Assembly (NCBI GenBank): GCA_037200845.1
Contig: JBBCGQ010000001.1
Span: 2,802,237-2,866,236 of the forward strand
Reading direction: 5' to 3'
Length of the DNA: 64,000 nt
Source: Bauldia sp.
Lineage (GTDB): Bacteria > Pseudomonadota > Alphaproteobacteria > Rhizobiales > Kaistiaceae
Shown here: in pieces, positions 11,066-18,337 of the stretch
Numbering within the stretch: the stretch's first letter is position 1
Layout: each line of letters begins with the position of its first letter
Made by a program: the position numbers and the translations under genes
Notes under the pieces: model-generated
Told to the model about the DNA's origin: nothing
Database searches by the model: none
The model's input: only the letters and a program-made list of their open reading frames with translations

Positions 11066-11243
11066 CCTCCGCTGTCATCCTTCAGCGCGAAGGTCCATCG
11101 GAGGAGAGATCCCCCAAACCGCTTCGCAGTTTTGACCCTCCCACAAGGGGAGAGTTCATCCCGTTGCCCGACCCAGACTCCGCTTGTTGAGCCCTCCCCC
11201 TGTGGGAGGGCCAAACCGCCAAAGGCGGTTTGGGGAGGGGTGT
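11066..11243. repeat. Half family-B repeat fused to family-A copy 3
   Basis: Positions 11066-11107 hold only the left half of a family-B element (CCGCTGTCATCCTTCAGCG, then a degenerated arm ending CGGAGGAG). It runs directly into a family-A element lacking its first outer arm (11107-11243; core ACTCCGCTT at 11177-11185). The 13 bases after this copy (TGCCGCAGCACGC region) match those after copy 2, so an A-spacer-B unit was probably duplicated in tandem. Confidence 0.8.
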
Positions 11244-11291
11244 GCCGCAGCACGCGCCGAGCCGGCAACGGCTTCCCGGTCGCCGCCTCGC

Positions 11292-11416
11292 CTCCGCTGT
11301 CATCCTTCGGCGGCGCGAAGCGCCGACCGGAGGACCAGCTTCAAACATCTCCGATCGACGTGAGCCGAGACTGGTCCTCCGGTCGAGGCCTTCGGCCTCG
11401 CCGAAGGATGACAGTG
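11292..11416. repeat. Palindromic repeat, family B, copy 2
   Basis: Left arm from about 11293 (TCCGCTGTCATCCTTCGGCG) to GGAGGACCAG near 11339. Right arm from GGTCCTCCGGTCGAGGCC near 11373 to GATGACAGTGA near 11415. The arms match copy 1 at 4231-4344 closely; the loop differs. Confidence 0.85.
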
Positions 11417-11461
11417 AAGGGCTGCGACGGAGCGGCCACATTCCGCGCGGCGGCCGCGAGG

Positions 11462-11490
11462 TTGCCACCCGCGCCAAGCGACGCTATACC
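11462..11490 (+). promoter_or_regulatory. Sigma-70-type promoter for rpmE
   Basis: TTGCCA (11462-11467), a 17-base spacer and TATACC (11485-11490), placed 63 bases before the rpmE start. Confidence 0.65.
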
Positions 11491-11552
11491 CCTGCCCCAA
11501 GCTGCCGGCTCAAGCGGCCGGCCCAACAAATCCGCGGTTTTCCGAGGCTGCC

Positions 11553-11783
11553 ATGAAGAAAGACATCCACCCCGAGTATCACGAGATCAAGGTCGTGATG
11601 ACCGACGGGACCGAGTACATGACCCGCTCGACCTACGGCGAGCCGGGCGCGACGCTGACGCTGGACATCGACCCGAAGACGCATCCGGCGTGGACCGGCG
11701 GCGGCCAGCACATCGTCGATCGCGGCGGCCGCGTGTCGCGTTTCAAGAACAAGTTCAAGGGCTTCATCGATACGACGAAGTAA
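11553..11783 (+). CDS. rpmE: 50S ribosomal protein L31
   Basis: Large-subunit ribosomal protein L31, 76 aa, bridging the two subunits near the central protuberance. The family signature is recognisable ([19 protein letters not shown] at the start, THPAWTG and RVSRFKNKF later). There is no cysteine in the whole protein, so it is the zinc-free (C-minus) form. A 17-spaced promoter lies at 11462-11490 and a Rho-independent terminator follows the stop within 30 bp, so it appears to be a single-gene transcript. Confidence 0.97.
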   Translation: MKKDIHPEYHEIKVVMTDGTEYMTRSTYGEPGATLTLDIDPKTHPAWTGGGQHIVDRGGRVSRFKNKFKGFIDTTK

Positions 11784-11810
11784 GGCGCAAAGCCCTGCGC
11801 TGGAAGTTCC

Positions 11811-11838
11811 AAGCCCCGGCCATCGCGCCGGGGCTTTT
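11811..11838 (+). terminator. Rho-independent terminator after rpmE
   Basis: Perfect stem AGCCCCGGC / GCCGGGGCT with the loop CATCGC, followed by TTTT. It lies in the short gap to the convergent rcdA stop at 11844 and may serve both genes. Confidence 0.88.
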
Positions 11839-11843
11839 CGTTG

Positions 11844-12377
11844 CTACTTGCCGCTGAAGGCTTCCGCGATGCGGCTCTGGTCGAGGCGCACCTTGTTTTC
11901 CACGGTCTCGGCGGCCCCGCCGTCGCGCAGCGCCTCGTCGAGGCGGATGACCCGCTCCTGCAGGCGCAGCGACCGGTCGATCAGCGTCTTCAGCCGCTCC
12001 GGCAGCTCGTCCCAGATGGCGCCCTCGGTCTGCGTCGACAGGCCGCCGAGCTTCACCTTCGCCCGTTCGTTGTTGGCCTGGGCGACGCTGAGGTCGCCCT
12101 CGTTGACGGCGCGCTGGAGCAGCAGCCACGACGCAAGCTGCATCAGCCGCGTCGTCAGGCGCATGGATTCCGTGGCGTAGGCCAGCGAAACCGCGCGCGG
12201 CAGGTTATGCGATTGGCGGCGCCCTTCCCCGTCGAGGTAGGTCGCGGTCTCCTCGACCAGCGCCATGCCCTCGCGGAACATCGCCTTGAAGGTATCGGAG
12301 GCCGCAAGCCGGCGCCCGAAGGCAACCGGCTCCGGACCAAGCAGCCCGGAAACGGCCTTGGATCTCTCGTCACTCAT
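11844..12377 (-). CDS. rcdA: RcdA-type cell-cycle adaptor (DUF1465)
   Basis: A 177 aa, all-helical DUF1465 protein. In Caulobacter crescentus the family member RcdA works with CpdR and PopA as an adaptor hierarchy that brings CtrA and other substrates to the ClpXP protease at the cell pole. The family pattern is clear from the N-terminal FKAMFREGMALVEETATYLDG through LTTRLMQLASWLLLQRA to the C-terminal LPERLKTLIDRSLRLQERV helix. I chose the ATG at 12377 (MSDERSKAV); a much longer open frame upstream has no family similarity. cpdR itself is present in this window at 52506. The candidate small RNA and CtrA box at 12531-12662 lie upstream on the same strand. Confidence 0.88.
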   Translation of the reverse strand: MSDERSKAVSGLLGPEPVAFGRRLAASDTFKAMFREGMALVEETATYLDGEGRRQSHNLPRAVSLAYATESMRLTTRLMQLASWLLLQRAVNEGDLSVAQANNERAKVKLGGLSTQTEGAIWDELPERLKTLIDRSLRLQERVIRLDEALRDGGAAETVENKVRLDQSRIAEAFSGK

Positions 12378-12530
12378 ACGCCACACACCCCACTCGCGTT
12401 CCGCATCGGAACACCATGGGAGGGAGTGCGCAAGCCTCGGGCCAGCCAGGCGCGGACGGCTGTCCACAGCAATCCACAGGCCGTCATCAGGATGATTAAG
12501 AAACGCGAGCAGCGAACGGGCGCAGCACGC

Positions 12531-12630
12531 AAAAAGAGAGCCGCACGAGGCGGCTCTTCGAAAGTTTAAACAGGGAGGCGTCAAACAGAGTGGACGGAGC
12601 CACTCGAAATCCAGATGACTGGACGCATGA
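12531..12630 (-). ncRNA. Candidate CtrA-controlled small RNA with anti-SD stretch
   Basis: Read on the minus strand, in order: hairpin TCCAG-TCAT-CTGGA (12623-12610); hairpin GAGTGG-CTCCGT-CCACTC (12605-12588), perfect; a probably unpaired CGCCTCCCTG (12580-12571) complementary to Shine-Dalgarno sequences; then a perfect terminator stem AGAGCCGC-CTCGT-GCGGCTCT (12557-12537) followed by CTTTTT. A perfect CtrA box lies just upstream at 12662-12648 with a GCTTAAC -10-like element at 12637-12631. The start near 12627 is inferred, giving about 95 nt. No open frame fits. The terminator could alternatively serve the DUF1192 gene, but it is about 180 bp beyond that stop. Confidence 0.55.
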
Positions 12631-12647
12631 GTTAAGCCGCGTAAAGC

Positions 12648-12662
12648 TTAAGAAATGGTTAA
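12648..12662. promoter_or_regulatory. CtrA-binding site (TTAA-N7-TTAA)
   Basis: TTAAGAAATGGTTAA on the plus strand; on the minus strand it reads TTAACCATTTCTTAA, which contains the TTAACCAT half-site as well as the full TTAA-N7-TTAA consensus of the master regulator CtrA. A third TTAA lies at 12632-12635. The site lies in the 362 bp gap between rcdA and the DUF1192 gene. Confidence 0.75.
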
Positions 12663-12739
12663 CGGGCTTAGTGGAATTGCCGAGGATGTCCTGAAATTGC
12701 GCCGTTTTGCCTGGCCGCAGTACCGTTGCGGGACCGCCA

Positions 12740-12931
12740 CTACCGCTTGAAAAACGACGCCGCGACCGCCGCGCTGGCCTTCTTTGCCTCGGCCGCCGCC
12801 TCGAGCCGCGCGATCTCCGCTTTCAGCGCCGCGACGCGCGCCGCGAGCTCATCGAGCGACAGCTTGGAAAGGTCCTCGCCGATCTCGTGGGCGAGTTTCT
12901 TTTTCGGCGCTTCTTCGTCGAACAGCGGCAT
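12740..12931 (-). CDS. DUF1192 family small protein
   Basis: A 63 aa protein with the typical DUF1192 layout: an acidic start (MPLFDEEAPKKKLAHEIGEDL), then SLDELAARVAALKAEIARLEA, which forms a short coiled coil, and a basic tail ending SFFKR. These small proteins are common in Alphaproteobacteria and have no known function. In the window it stands divergent from the quinone oxidoreductase gene at 12978, an arrangement seen in many relatives of this order. It is probably a short cytoplasmic dimerising helix. Confidence 0.85.
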   Translation of the reverse strand: MPLFDEEAPKKKLAHEIGEDLSKLSLDELAARVAALKAEIARLEAAAEAKKASAAVAASFFKR

Positions 12932-12977
12932 GGCCGAAAAGTAGCCGAGGGTCGCGCCGATGCGCTAGACCCGGACG

Positions 12978-13977
12978 ATGACGTTGCCCCCGACCATGAC
13001 CGCGATCGTCGCGCCCGTTCCCGGCGGGCCGGAGGCGCTGGTCGCCGAGACGCGGCCGCTGCCGGTTCCCCACGACGACGAGATTCTCGTCCGCGTCCGC
13101 GCCGCCGGCGTCAACCGGCCGGACGTGATGCAGCGGCAGGGCAAGTACCCGCCGCCGCCCGGCGCCTCCGATATTCTTGGGCTGGAGTTTGCCGGCGAGG
13201 TGGTGGCACTGGGGCCGAATGCGGCGCGCTTCGCGCTCGGCGACGCGGTCGTCGGCCTCGTCGCCGGCGGCGGCTATGCCGAATTCGTCGCGGTCGATGA
13301 GACGAACGCGCTGCCGCTCCCCCCGCGGCTTCTCGTTCATCGAAGGCGCCGCGATCCCCGAGACATTCTTCACGGTGTGGCCGAATCTTTTCCAGCGCGG
13401 ACGGCTCGTCGCCGGCGAGACGGCGCTGATCCACGGCGGCGGCTCCGGCATCGGCACGACCGCGATCCAACTCGCCAAGGCCTTCGGCGCGAAGGTCATC
13501 ACCACCGCCGGCAGCGCGGAGAAATGCGCTGCGTGCGTGACGCTCGGCGCCGACGTCGCGGTCAACTACCGCACGGAAGATTTCGTCGCCCGCGTCAGGG
13601 AGGCCACCGGCGGGCGCGGCACCGACGTCGTCCTCGATATCGTCGGCGGCGACTATGTCGCGCGCAACTACGAGGCCGCGGCGGAGGATGGCCGCGTCAT
13701 CCAGATCGCGACCCAACTGGGCGGCCGGCCCGTGGTCCCGATCCACGTGCTGATGATGAAGCGGCTGACCCACACCGGCTCGACGCTTCGCGTGCGCTCC
13801 GTGTCGTTCAAGGCCGAGGTGGCGCGGGCGGTGCACGACAACGTCTGGCCGCTGTTCGAGGCGCGCAAGATCGCGCCGGTGATCGACTCGACCTATCCGC
13901 TTGCCCGCGTCGCCGATGCCCACGCACGGATGGAGGACGGTGCGCATTTCGGCAAGACCGTCCTGACGGTTTCCTGA
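12978..13977 (+). pseudogene. NAD(P)H-quinone oxidoreductase, frameshifted
   Basis: A zinc-independent medium-chain dehydrogenase/reductase of the quinone oxidoreductase type (PIG3/QorA-like), expected at about 332 aa. The N-terminal part is intact in one frame (MTAIVAPVPGGPEALV, VNRPDVMQRQGKYPPP, ILGLEFAGEV). From the six-C run at 13319-13324 the family sequence continues in the next frame (GFSFIEGAAIPETFFTVW, the NAD(P) motif HGGGSGIGTTAIQLAKAFG, then to the end at 13977). Removing one C restores the full protein. Both halves are otherwise undamaged, so this is either a very recent mutation or a homopolymer sequencing error. The start may be the ATG at 12978 or 12996. Confidence 0.85.
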
Positions 13978-14146
13978 CGCTTGACGCTGCCGGACACCAC
14001 CGCTATTTGCGCGGGCTCATGATGATGCGTTCGTTCCATTTCGCTGTGTTCCGCGTCGCCTAGTCGCCCCTGAGCACGCCATCGAGCCGCGCGCCGCGCC
14101 GGCCCTTCTGCCGTCCATCGCGGCGAATACGAAATTGCGAGCTGTC

Positions 14147-14944
14147 ATGCCCGATCCGTCCAGCGCGCTGTCGCCAGCGCAAGTCGATCAATTCATCTCC
14201 GACGGCTACGTCCGCATCGACGGCGCCTTCCCGCGCGAAACTGCCGACGCCGGCCGCGCCATCCTGTGGGCCGACACCGGGTGCGATCCGCACGATCCGG
14301 CGACGTGGACGAAGCCGGTCATCCGCCTCAACCAGTACAGCCAGCCCCCCTTCCGCGCCGCCGCCAACACGCCGGTATTGCACAAGGCCTTCGATCAGTT
14401 GGTCGGCGCGGGCCGCTGGCTGCCGCGCGGCGCGCTCGGCACCTTCCCGGTGCGCTTTCCCTCGGCGGAGAATCCAGGCGACGACGGCTGGCACGTCGAC
14501 GCCAGCTTCGGCTGGCAGGAGCACGCGGCGGACTTCATGTCGTGGCGCGTGAACGTGACCTCGCGCGACCGCGCCTTGCTGATGCTGTTCCTGTTTTCAG
14601 ACGTCGGCGAGCGCGATGCACCGCCGCGCATTCGCGTCGGCTCCCATCACGACATTGCGCGGCAACTGGCGCCAGCCGGCGAGGCCGGCCTGACGCTGCG
14701 CGAACTCGCCGCCGACGGCTTCGCCGGAACGGCGCATCATCCGGTGGTGCTCGGGACCGGCGATGCCGGCACGGTCTATCTCTGCCACCCGTTCCTGGTG
14801 CATGCAGCCCAGCCACATCGCGGCACTCGTCCCCGCTTCATGGCGCAGCCACCGCTGCTGCCAAGGGAACCGTTGTCGCTGTCGCGCACCGACGGAGCGT
14901 ATTCGCCGGTGGAGATCGCCATCCGGCAGGCACTCCAAGGCTGA
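14147..14944 (+). CDS. Phytanoyl-CoA dioxygenase (PhyH) family protein
   Basis: A 265 aa Fe(II)/2-oxoglutarate-type oxygenase of the PhyH family. The start (LSPAQVDQFISDGYVRIDGAFP) is typical. The metal-binding HxD is visible in GWHVDASFGW and the distal histidine in LCHPFLVHAAQPHRGTRPRFM, where the R is the likely 2-oxoglutarate contact. The substrate is unknown; relatives hydroxylate lipids, small metabolites or antibiotics. I chose the ATG at 14147 rather than the TTG at 14135. It stands alone between the quinone oxidoreductase gene and trcR. Confidence 0.85.
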   Translation: MPDPSSALSPAQVDQFISDGYVRIDGAFPRETADAGRAILWADTGCDPHDPATWTKPVIRLNQYSQPPFRAAANTPVLHKAFDQLVGAGRWLPRGALGTFPVRFPSAENPGDDGWHVDASFGWQEHAADFMSWRVNVTSRDRALLMLFLFSDVGERDAPPRIRVGSHHDIARQLAPAGEAGLTLRELAADGFAGTAHHPVVLGTGDAGTVYLCHPFLVHAAQPHRGTRPRFMAQPPLLPREPLSLSRTDGAYSPVEIAIRQALQG

Positions 14945-15017
14945 CAACGCGCGCCCCACCCGGCCGGCTGCTCCGGCTTCTCCGGCTGGTCGTCCAACTC
15001 CGACAGAGTTGTTTGTC

Positions 15018-15046
15018 CTCCCTCCCCCTTGCGGGGAGGGTGGGGG
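15018..15046. repeat. Short GC-rich palindrome
   Basis: CCCTCCCCC-TTGC-GGGGAGGG followed by TGGGGG, the inner stem of the family-A-type repeats without the outer arms. It lies in the 299 bp gap before trcR; the rest of that gap holds the promoter at 15131-15159 and otherwise nothing I recognise. Confidence 0.6.
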
Positions 15047-15130
15047 AACGCCTTCGAATGACAAGCCGCCGCGCCCGGACTGCGCAATATGAAGGCGTGC
15101 CCAAAAGGGTCTCGACGGCGAAGGTTGGGT

Positions 15131-15159
15131 TTGCGTCCCGCCCGTGAGCGCCCTATATA
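15131..15159 (+). promoter_or_regulatory. Sigma-70-type promoter for trcR
   Basis: TTGCGT (15131-15136), a 17-base spacer and TATATA (15154-15159). It would give a leader of about 77 nt before the trcR start. No TTAA-type CtrA half-sites lie in this region. Confidence 0.7.
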
Positions 15160-15243
15160 CACGCCAATCCCACAACAAAATCCTCAACGTTTGGGGTTCG
15201 CCGGGCGGAAAACCCGGTGAGCGACCGGGAGAGAATTAGCAGA

Positions 15244-15972
15244 ATGACTACCGCCACCCCGCTGATGCCCAAGGCCACCGCCGTCTGGCTGGTCGCCAAC
15301 ACTTCGCTGTCGTTCGACCAGATCGCCGACTTCTGCCACCTGCATCCGCTCGAAGTGCAGGCGATCGCCGACGGCGAGGCCGCGCAGTCGATCAAGGGCC
15401 TCGATCCGGTCCTCACCGGCCAGCTCACGCGCGAGGACATCGAGAAGGCGGAGGCCGATTCCGCCATTCGCCTCGGCGTGCACGAGCCGCGCGTCCGCGC
15501 GCCGGTGTCGAAGCGCAAGGGCCCGCGCTACACGCCGGTGTCGCGCCGTCAGGATCGCCCGAACGCGATCCTCTGGCTCCTGCGCAACCATCCCGAATTG
15601 AAGGACGCGGCGATCATGCGTCTCGTCGGCACCACCAAGCCGACGATCGAATCGATCCGCAGCCGCTCGCACTGGAACTCGAACAACCTGCAGCCGACCG
15701 ATCCGGTCGCGCTGGGCCTCTGCTCGCAGATCGATCTCGATTTCGAGGTCGAGAAGGCGGCGAAAAATTCGCCGCAGCCCCCGGCCCCGGCCGAAGGCGC
15801 GACGCTGCTGCCGGCTTCCGAGACGACCACGACCGCTGCCGCCGCCGCGCTGGCCGCCGCCGCGAGCCGCCCCGAGCGGAGCGCGGAACGCGAGGCTGCG
15901 GACGAGGCAAGCGCCGTGTTCGCCAAGCTGAAGTCGATGAACAAGGCGCCGAAAGACGAGGACGAAGGCTAG
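15244..15972 (+). CDS. trcR: Cell-cycle transcriptional regulator TrcR (DUF1013)
   Basis: A 242 aa DUF1013 protein. In Caulobacter the DUF1013 protein TrcR tracks with RNA polymerase and affects cell-cycle gene expression. The conserved core covers about residues 1-165: ATAVWLVANTSLSFDQIADFCHLHPLEVQAIADGE has the look of a helix-turn-helix, then KGPRYTPVSRRQDRPNAILWLLRNHPELKDAAIMRLVGTTKPTIE contains a second one, followed by LGLCSQIDLDFEVEKA. The C-terminal ~75 residues are Ala/Pro-rich and not conserved. The ATG at 15244 has GGGAGAG upstream at 15228-15234; a GTG at 15217 is less likely. A UUCG hairpin overlaps its stop codon. Confidence 0.9.
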   Translation: MTTATPLMPKATAVWLVANTSLSFDQIADFCHLHPLEVQAIADGEAAQSIKGLDPVLTGQLTREDIEKAEADSAIRLGVHEPRVRAPVSKRKGPRYTPVSRRQDRPNAILWLLRNHPELKDAAIMRLVGTTKPTIESIRSRSHWNSNNLQPTDPVALGLCSQIDLDFEVEKAAKNSPQPPAPAEGATLLPASETTTTAAAAALAAAASRPERSAEREAADEASAVFAKLKSMNKAPKDEDEG

Positions 15973-15986
15973 CTTCGGCTAGCCCT
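15965..15986. terminator. UUCG-loop hairpin spanning two convergent stop codons
   Basis: GGCTAGC (15967-15973), TTCG, GCTAGCC (15978-15984), flanked by AA and CTT: a perfect 7 bp stem closed by a C(UUCG)G tetraloop, symmetric on both strands. It contains the TAG stop of trcR (15970-15972) and the TAG stop of the convergent SDR gene (15981-15979). It is short and lacks a T-run, so it may end or protect both transcripts. Confidence 0.55.
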
Positions 15987-16788
15987 TCACCGGCACCGTG
16001 TAGTTGAGCGGCAAACGGCCGCCGTCGGCGTAGATCGTCTGGCCGGTGATGTAGCTCGCCTCGTCGGACGCCAGGAACACCGCGATCGCCGCGATCTCGG
16101 ACGGCTCGCCGATGCGCCCCATCGGCGTCCGCGACAGGATGCGGCCCCGCGCTGCCGGATCGGCCATCGTCGCCTTCAGCATCTCGGTATTGATCGAGCC
16201 CGGCCCGATGGCGTTGACGCGGATGCCGTGTTCGGCAAGCGACAGCGCCATCACCTTGGTGAGCTGGTTGATGCCGCCCTTGGACACCGAGTAGGGCACC
16301 TGGTTGGCGATCGCGAAGACGGCGTTGACCGACGACAGGTTGACGATCGTGCCGGGCTTCTCGCCCGCCTTGACGCGCTCGACCATGTGCCGCGCCACCG
16401 CCTGCCCGACCAGGAACGCGCCCTTGAGGTTGACGCGCAGCACGCGATCGAACTCCGCTTCCTCGAGATCGAGGAAATCGCGCGCCGCCAGCACCGCCGC
16501 GTTATTGACCAGAATATCGACCGGGCCGAAAGCCTCGATGGTCGCCGCCAGCAGCCGCGCGACCGCGGCGGAATCGCCGACGTCGCAATTGACGTAGCGC
16601 ACCGAGCCCAGCGCGCCGAGGTCCTTGCCGAGCGCGCCCATCTCCTTCACCGCCGCCGCGCCCGCCTCGTCGTTGACGTCGGCGACCACGACGCGCGCGC
16701 CCTCGCTCAAGAAACGCCGCGCGATGGCGTTGCCGATGCCGCGCGCCGCGCCGGTGACGATCGCGACCTTGTCTTCAAGCAGATGCAC
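15979..16788 (-). CDS. SDR-family NAD(P)-dependent oxidoreductase
   Basis: A classical short-chain dehydrogenase of about 269 aa. The cofactor motif TGAARGIG, the NNAA motif (VDILVNNAAVLAA), and the catalytic Ser-Tyr-Lys triad (NLSSVNAVF and PYSVSKGGINQ) are all visible, followed by the PG motif (AIGPGSINTEM). The substrate is unknown; the family reduces or oxidises sugars, alcohols or ketoacyl groups. I chose the GTG at 16788 (M-HLLEDKVAIVTG), with AGG in its ribosome site. An ATG at 16827 would add 13 residues. It is convergent with trcR and divergent from the TauE/SafE gene. Confidence 0.88.
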   Translation of the reverse strand: MHLLEDKVAIVTGAARGIGNAIARRFLSEGARVVVADVNDEAGAAAVKEMGALGKDLGALGSVRYVNCDVGDSAAVARLLAATIEAFGPVDILVNNAAVLAARDFLDLEEAEFDRVLRVNLKGAFLVGQAVARHMVERVKAGEKPGTIVNLSSVNAVFAIANQVPYSVSKGGINQLTKVMALSLAEHGIRVNAIGPGSINTEMLKATMADPAARGRILSRTPMGRIGEPSEIAAIAVFLASDEASYITGQTIYADGGRLPLNYTVPVKG

Positions 16789-16904
16789 GGAACCTGTTCC
16801 CCTTTGAACCGATTGATCTGCGGCCATCCTACACGGTGACGCGCATTGCCGGAATCGCATCGCCGGCTTAGTTTGTCGGCCTCCCGCCACACGCGCCGGC
16901 CCCC

Positions 16905-17657
16905 ATGCTCGACAATCCCTGGTTCTACGTCGCCGCCGTGCCGGCGATGATCATCCTCGGCCTGTCCAAGGGCGGCTTCACCGCCGTCGGCCTCATCGCG
17001 GTGCCGATCCTGGCGCTGGTCATCTCGCCGGTGCAGGCGGCGGGCATCACGCTGCCGGTGCTGGTGCTGTCCGACATCGTCGCGGTCATCGCCTACTGGG
17101 GCGTCTTCGACCGCCGCACGATGCTGATCATGCTGCCCGGCGCCGTCGTCGGCGTGCTCATCGGCTGGCTGACGGCCGCATGGGTGACCGAGTCGGAGGT
17201 GCGCCTGATCGTCGGCCTCACCTCGATCGCCTTCGCTCTGAACTGGTGGTTCCGCCACCGTCACCGGCCGGAGCCGCGCGGGCAGGATCCCGTGCGTGGC
17301 ACCTTCTGGAGCATCGTCACCGGCTTCACCTCGTTCGTCAGCCACGCCGGCGGGCCGCCGTTCCAGATCTACACGCTGCCGCTCCGCCTCGAGCCGCGCG
17401 TGTTCGCCGGCACGAGCGTGCTGCTTTTCGCGATCATCAACGCGTTCAAGACGGTGCCGTACTTCTTCCTCGGCCAGTTCGACACGGAGAACCTCAAGGC
17501 ATCGGCGGTGCTGCTGCCGATCTCGATTCCGGCGACGTTCGTCGGCGTCTGGCTGGTGAAGAAGGTCGAGGCCGAGCCGTTCTACAAGATCATCTACGCG
17601 GCGTTCTTCCTGCTCGGCATCTACCTCACCGTCGAAAGCATCGCGGCCTACGTCTGA
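16905..17657 (+). CDS. TauE/SafE-family sulfite/organosulfur exporter
   Basis: A 250 aa polytopic inner-membrane protein with about seven or eight hydrophobic segments, beginning NPWFYVAAVPAMIILGLSKGGF, the signature first helix with the GLSKGGF motif of the family. The second half repeats the pattern (TSFVSHAGGPPFQIYTLPL), as expected for this internally duplicated transporter fold. Members move sulfite, sulfoacetate or similar anions out of the cell. No sulfur-metabolism gene lies next to it. The stop is 2 bp from the stop of the convergent GST gene. Confidence 0.88.
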   Translation: MLDNPWFYVAAVPAMIILGLSKGGFTAVGLIAVPILALVISPVQAAGITLPVLVLSDIVAVIAYWGVFDRRTMLIMLPGAVVGVLIGWLTAAWVTESEVRLIVGLTSIAFALNWWFRHRHRPEPRGQDPVRGTFWSIVTGFTSFVSHAGGPPFQIYTLPLRLEPRVFAGTSVLLFAIINAFKTVPYFFLGQFDTENLKASAVLLPISIPATFVGVWLVKKVEAEPFYKIIYAAFFLLGIYLTVESIAAYV

Positions 17658-17659
17658 GG

Positions 17660-18301
17660 TCAGGCCTTGGGCGTGGGCGGCGGCGGGATTTCGCCGACCG
17701 CCTTCTGCCACGACGCCCGTTGCTCCATCCGCCCGATCCACGCCGCCACCTTCGGCCGCGTGTCGAGCGAGATGCCCGCCTTGACGCGATTGTTGAAGGT
17801 CGTGGCGATCGCGAAGTCGGCGATGCTGAGCGCGCCGGCGATCCAGTCCTTGCCGTGGCCGAGTCCGACCTCGAGCACGTCGAGGAACTGGTCGACGTTC
17901 TTCATCTCGGCGGCGATCACCGCCTCATCCGGCGCACCGCGCCCGAACGCAGCCTTCATCACCCGTTCGAACGCCACCCTCTGCATCGCCGGGCCGAGAT
18001 GGATCGCCTGCCAGTACGACCACTGGTCGATGATGGCGCGATGCCTGAGCTCGGCGGGATACAGCCCCTTCTCCGGAAATTTGCCGGCGAGGTAGGCATT
18101 GATGGCGCGCGACTCCCAGAGGACGAGATCGCCGTCGACCAGCACCGGCACCTTGGCGTTTGGATTGAGCTTCAGGTACTCGGGCGTGCGGTTGCCGCCG
18201 CGGAGGTCAATGTCGATCTTCTCGATCTCGATGCCGAGTTCGTAAATCACCAGGCGAACACGCAGCGCATTGGGCGAGCTATTGGCGTTGTAAAGCTTCA
18301 T
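17660..18301 (-). CDS. Glutathione S-transferase
   Basis: A 213 aa cytosolic GST. The N-terminal thioredoxin-like domain begins MKLYNANSSPNALRVRLVIYE, with Ser8 or Ser9 as the likely glutathione-activating residue, and contains NPNAKVPVLVDGD (cis-Pro loop) and WESRAINAYL (the ESxAI glutathione contact). The C-terminal helical domain carries LSIADFAIATTFN, the usual N-capping box. It is most like the theta/beta-type bacterial GSTs. The ATG at 18301 fits the family start. It probably shares a transcript with nhaA, which lies 36 bp upstream in the same direction. Confidence 0.92.
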   Translation of the reverse strand: MKLYNANSSPNALRVRLVIYELGIEIEKIDIDLRGGNRTPEYLKLNPNAKVPVLVDGDLVLWESRAINAYLAGKFPEKGLYPAELRHRAIIDQWSYWQAIHLGPAMQRVAFERVMKAAFGRGAPDEAVIAAEMKNVDQFLDVLEVGLGHGKDWIAGALSIADFAIATTFNNRVKAGISLDTRPKVAAWIGRMEQRASWQKAVGEIPPPPTPKA

Positions 18302-18337
18302 GACAGTTCCCGATTTCGATGGCAGCACGTTGTCGGC

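Noticed and set aside
12978-13977. Programmed ribosomal frameshift in the quinone oxidoreductase
   Set aside because: The C-run lies inside a conserved region, with no stimulatory structure or SD-like element seen, and no known family member uses frameshifting. A sequencing error or mutation is simpler.
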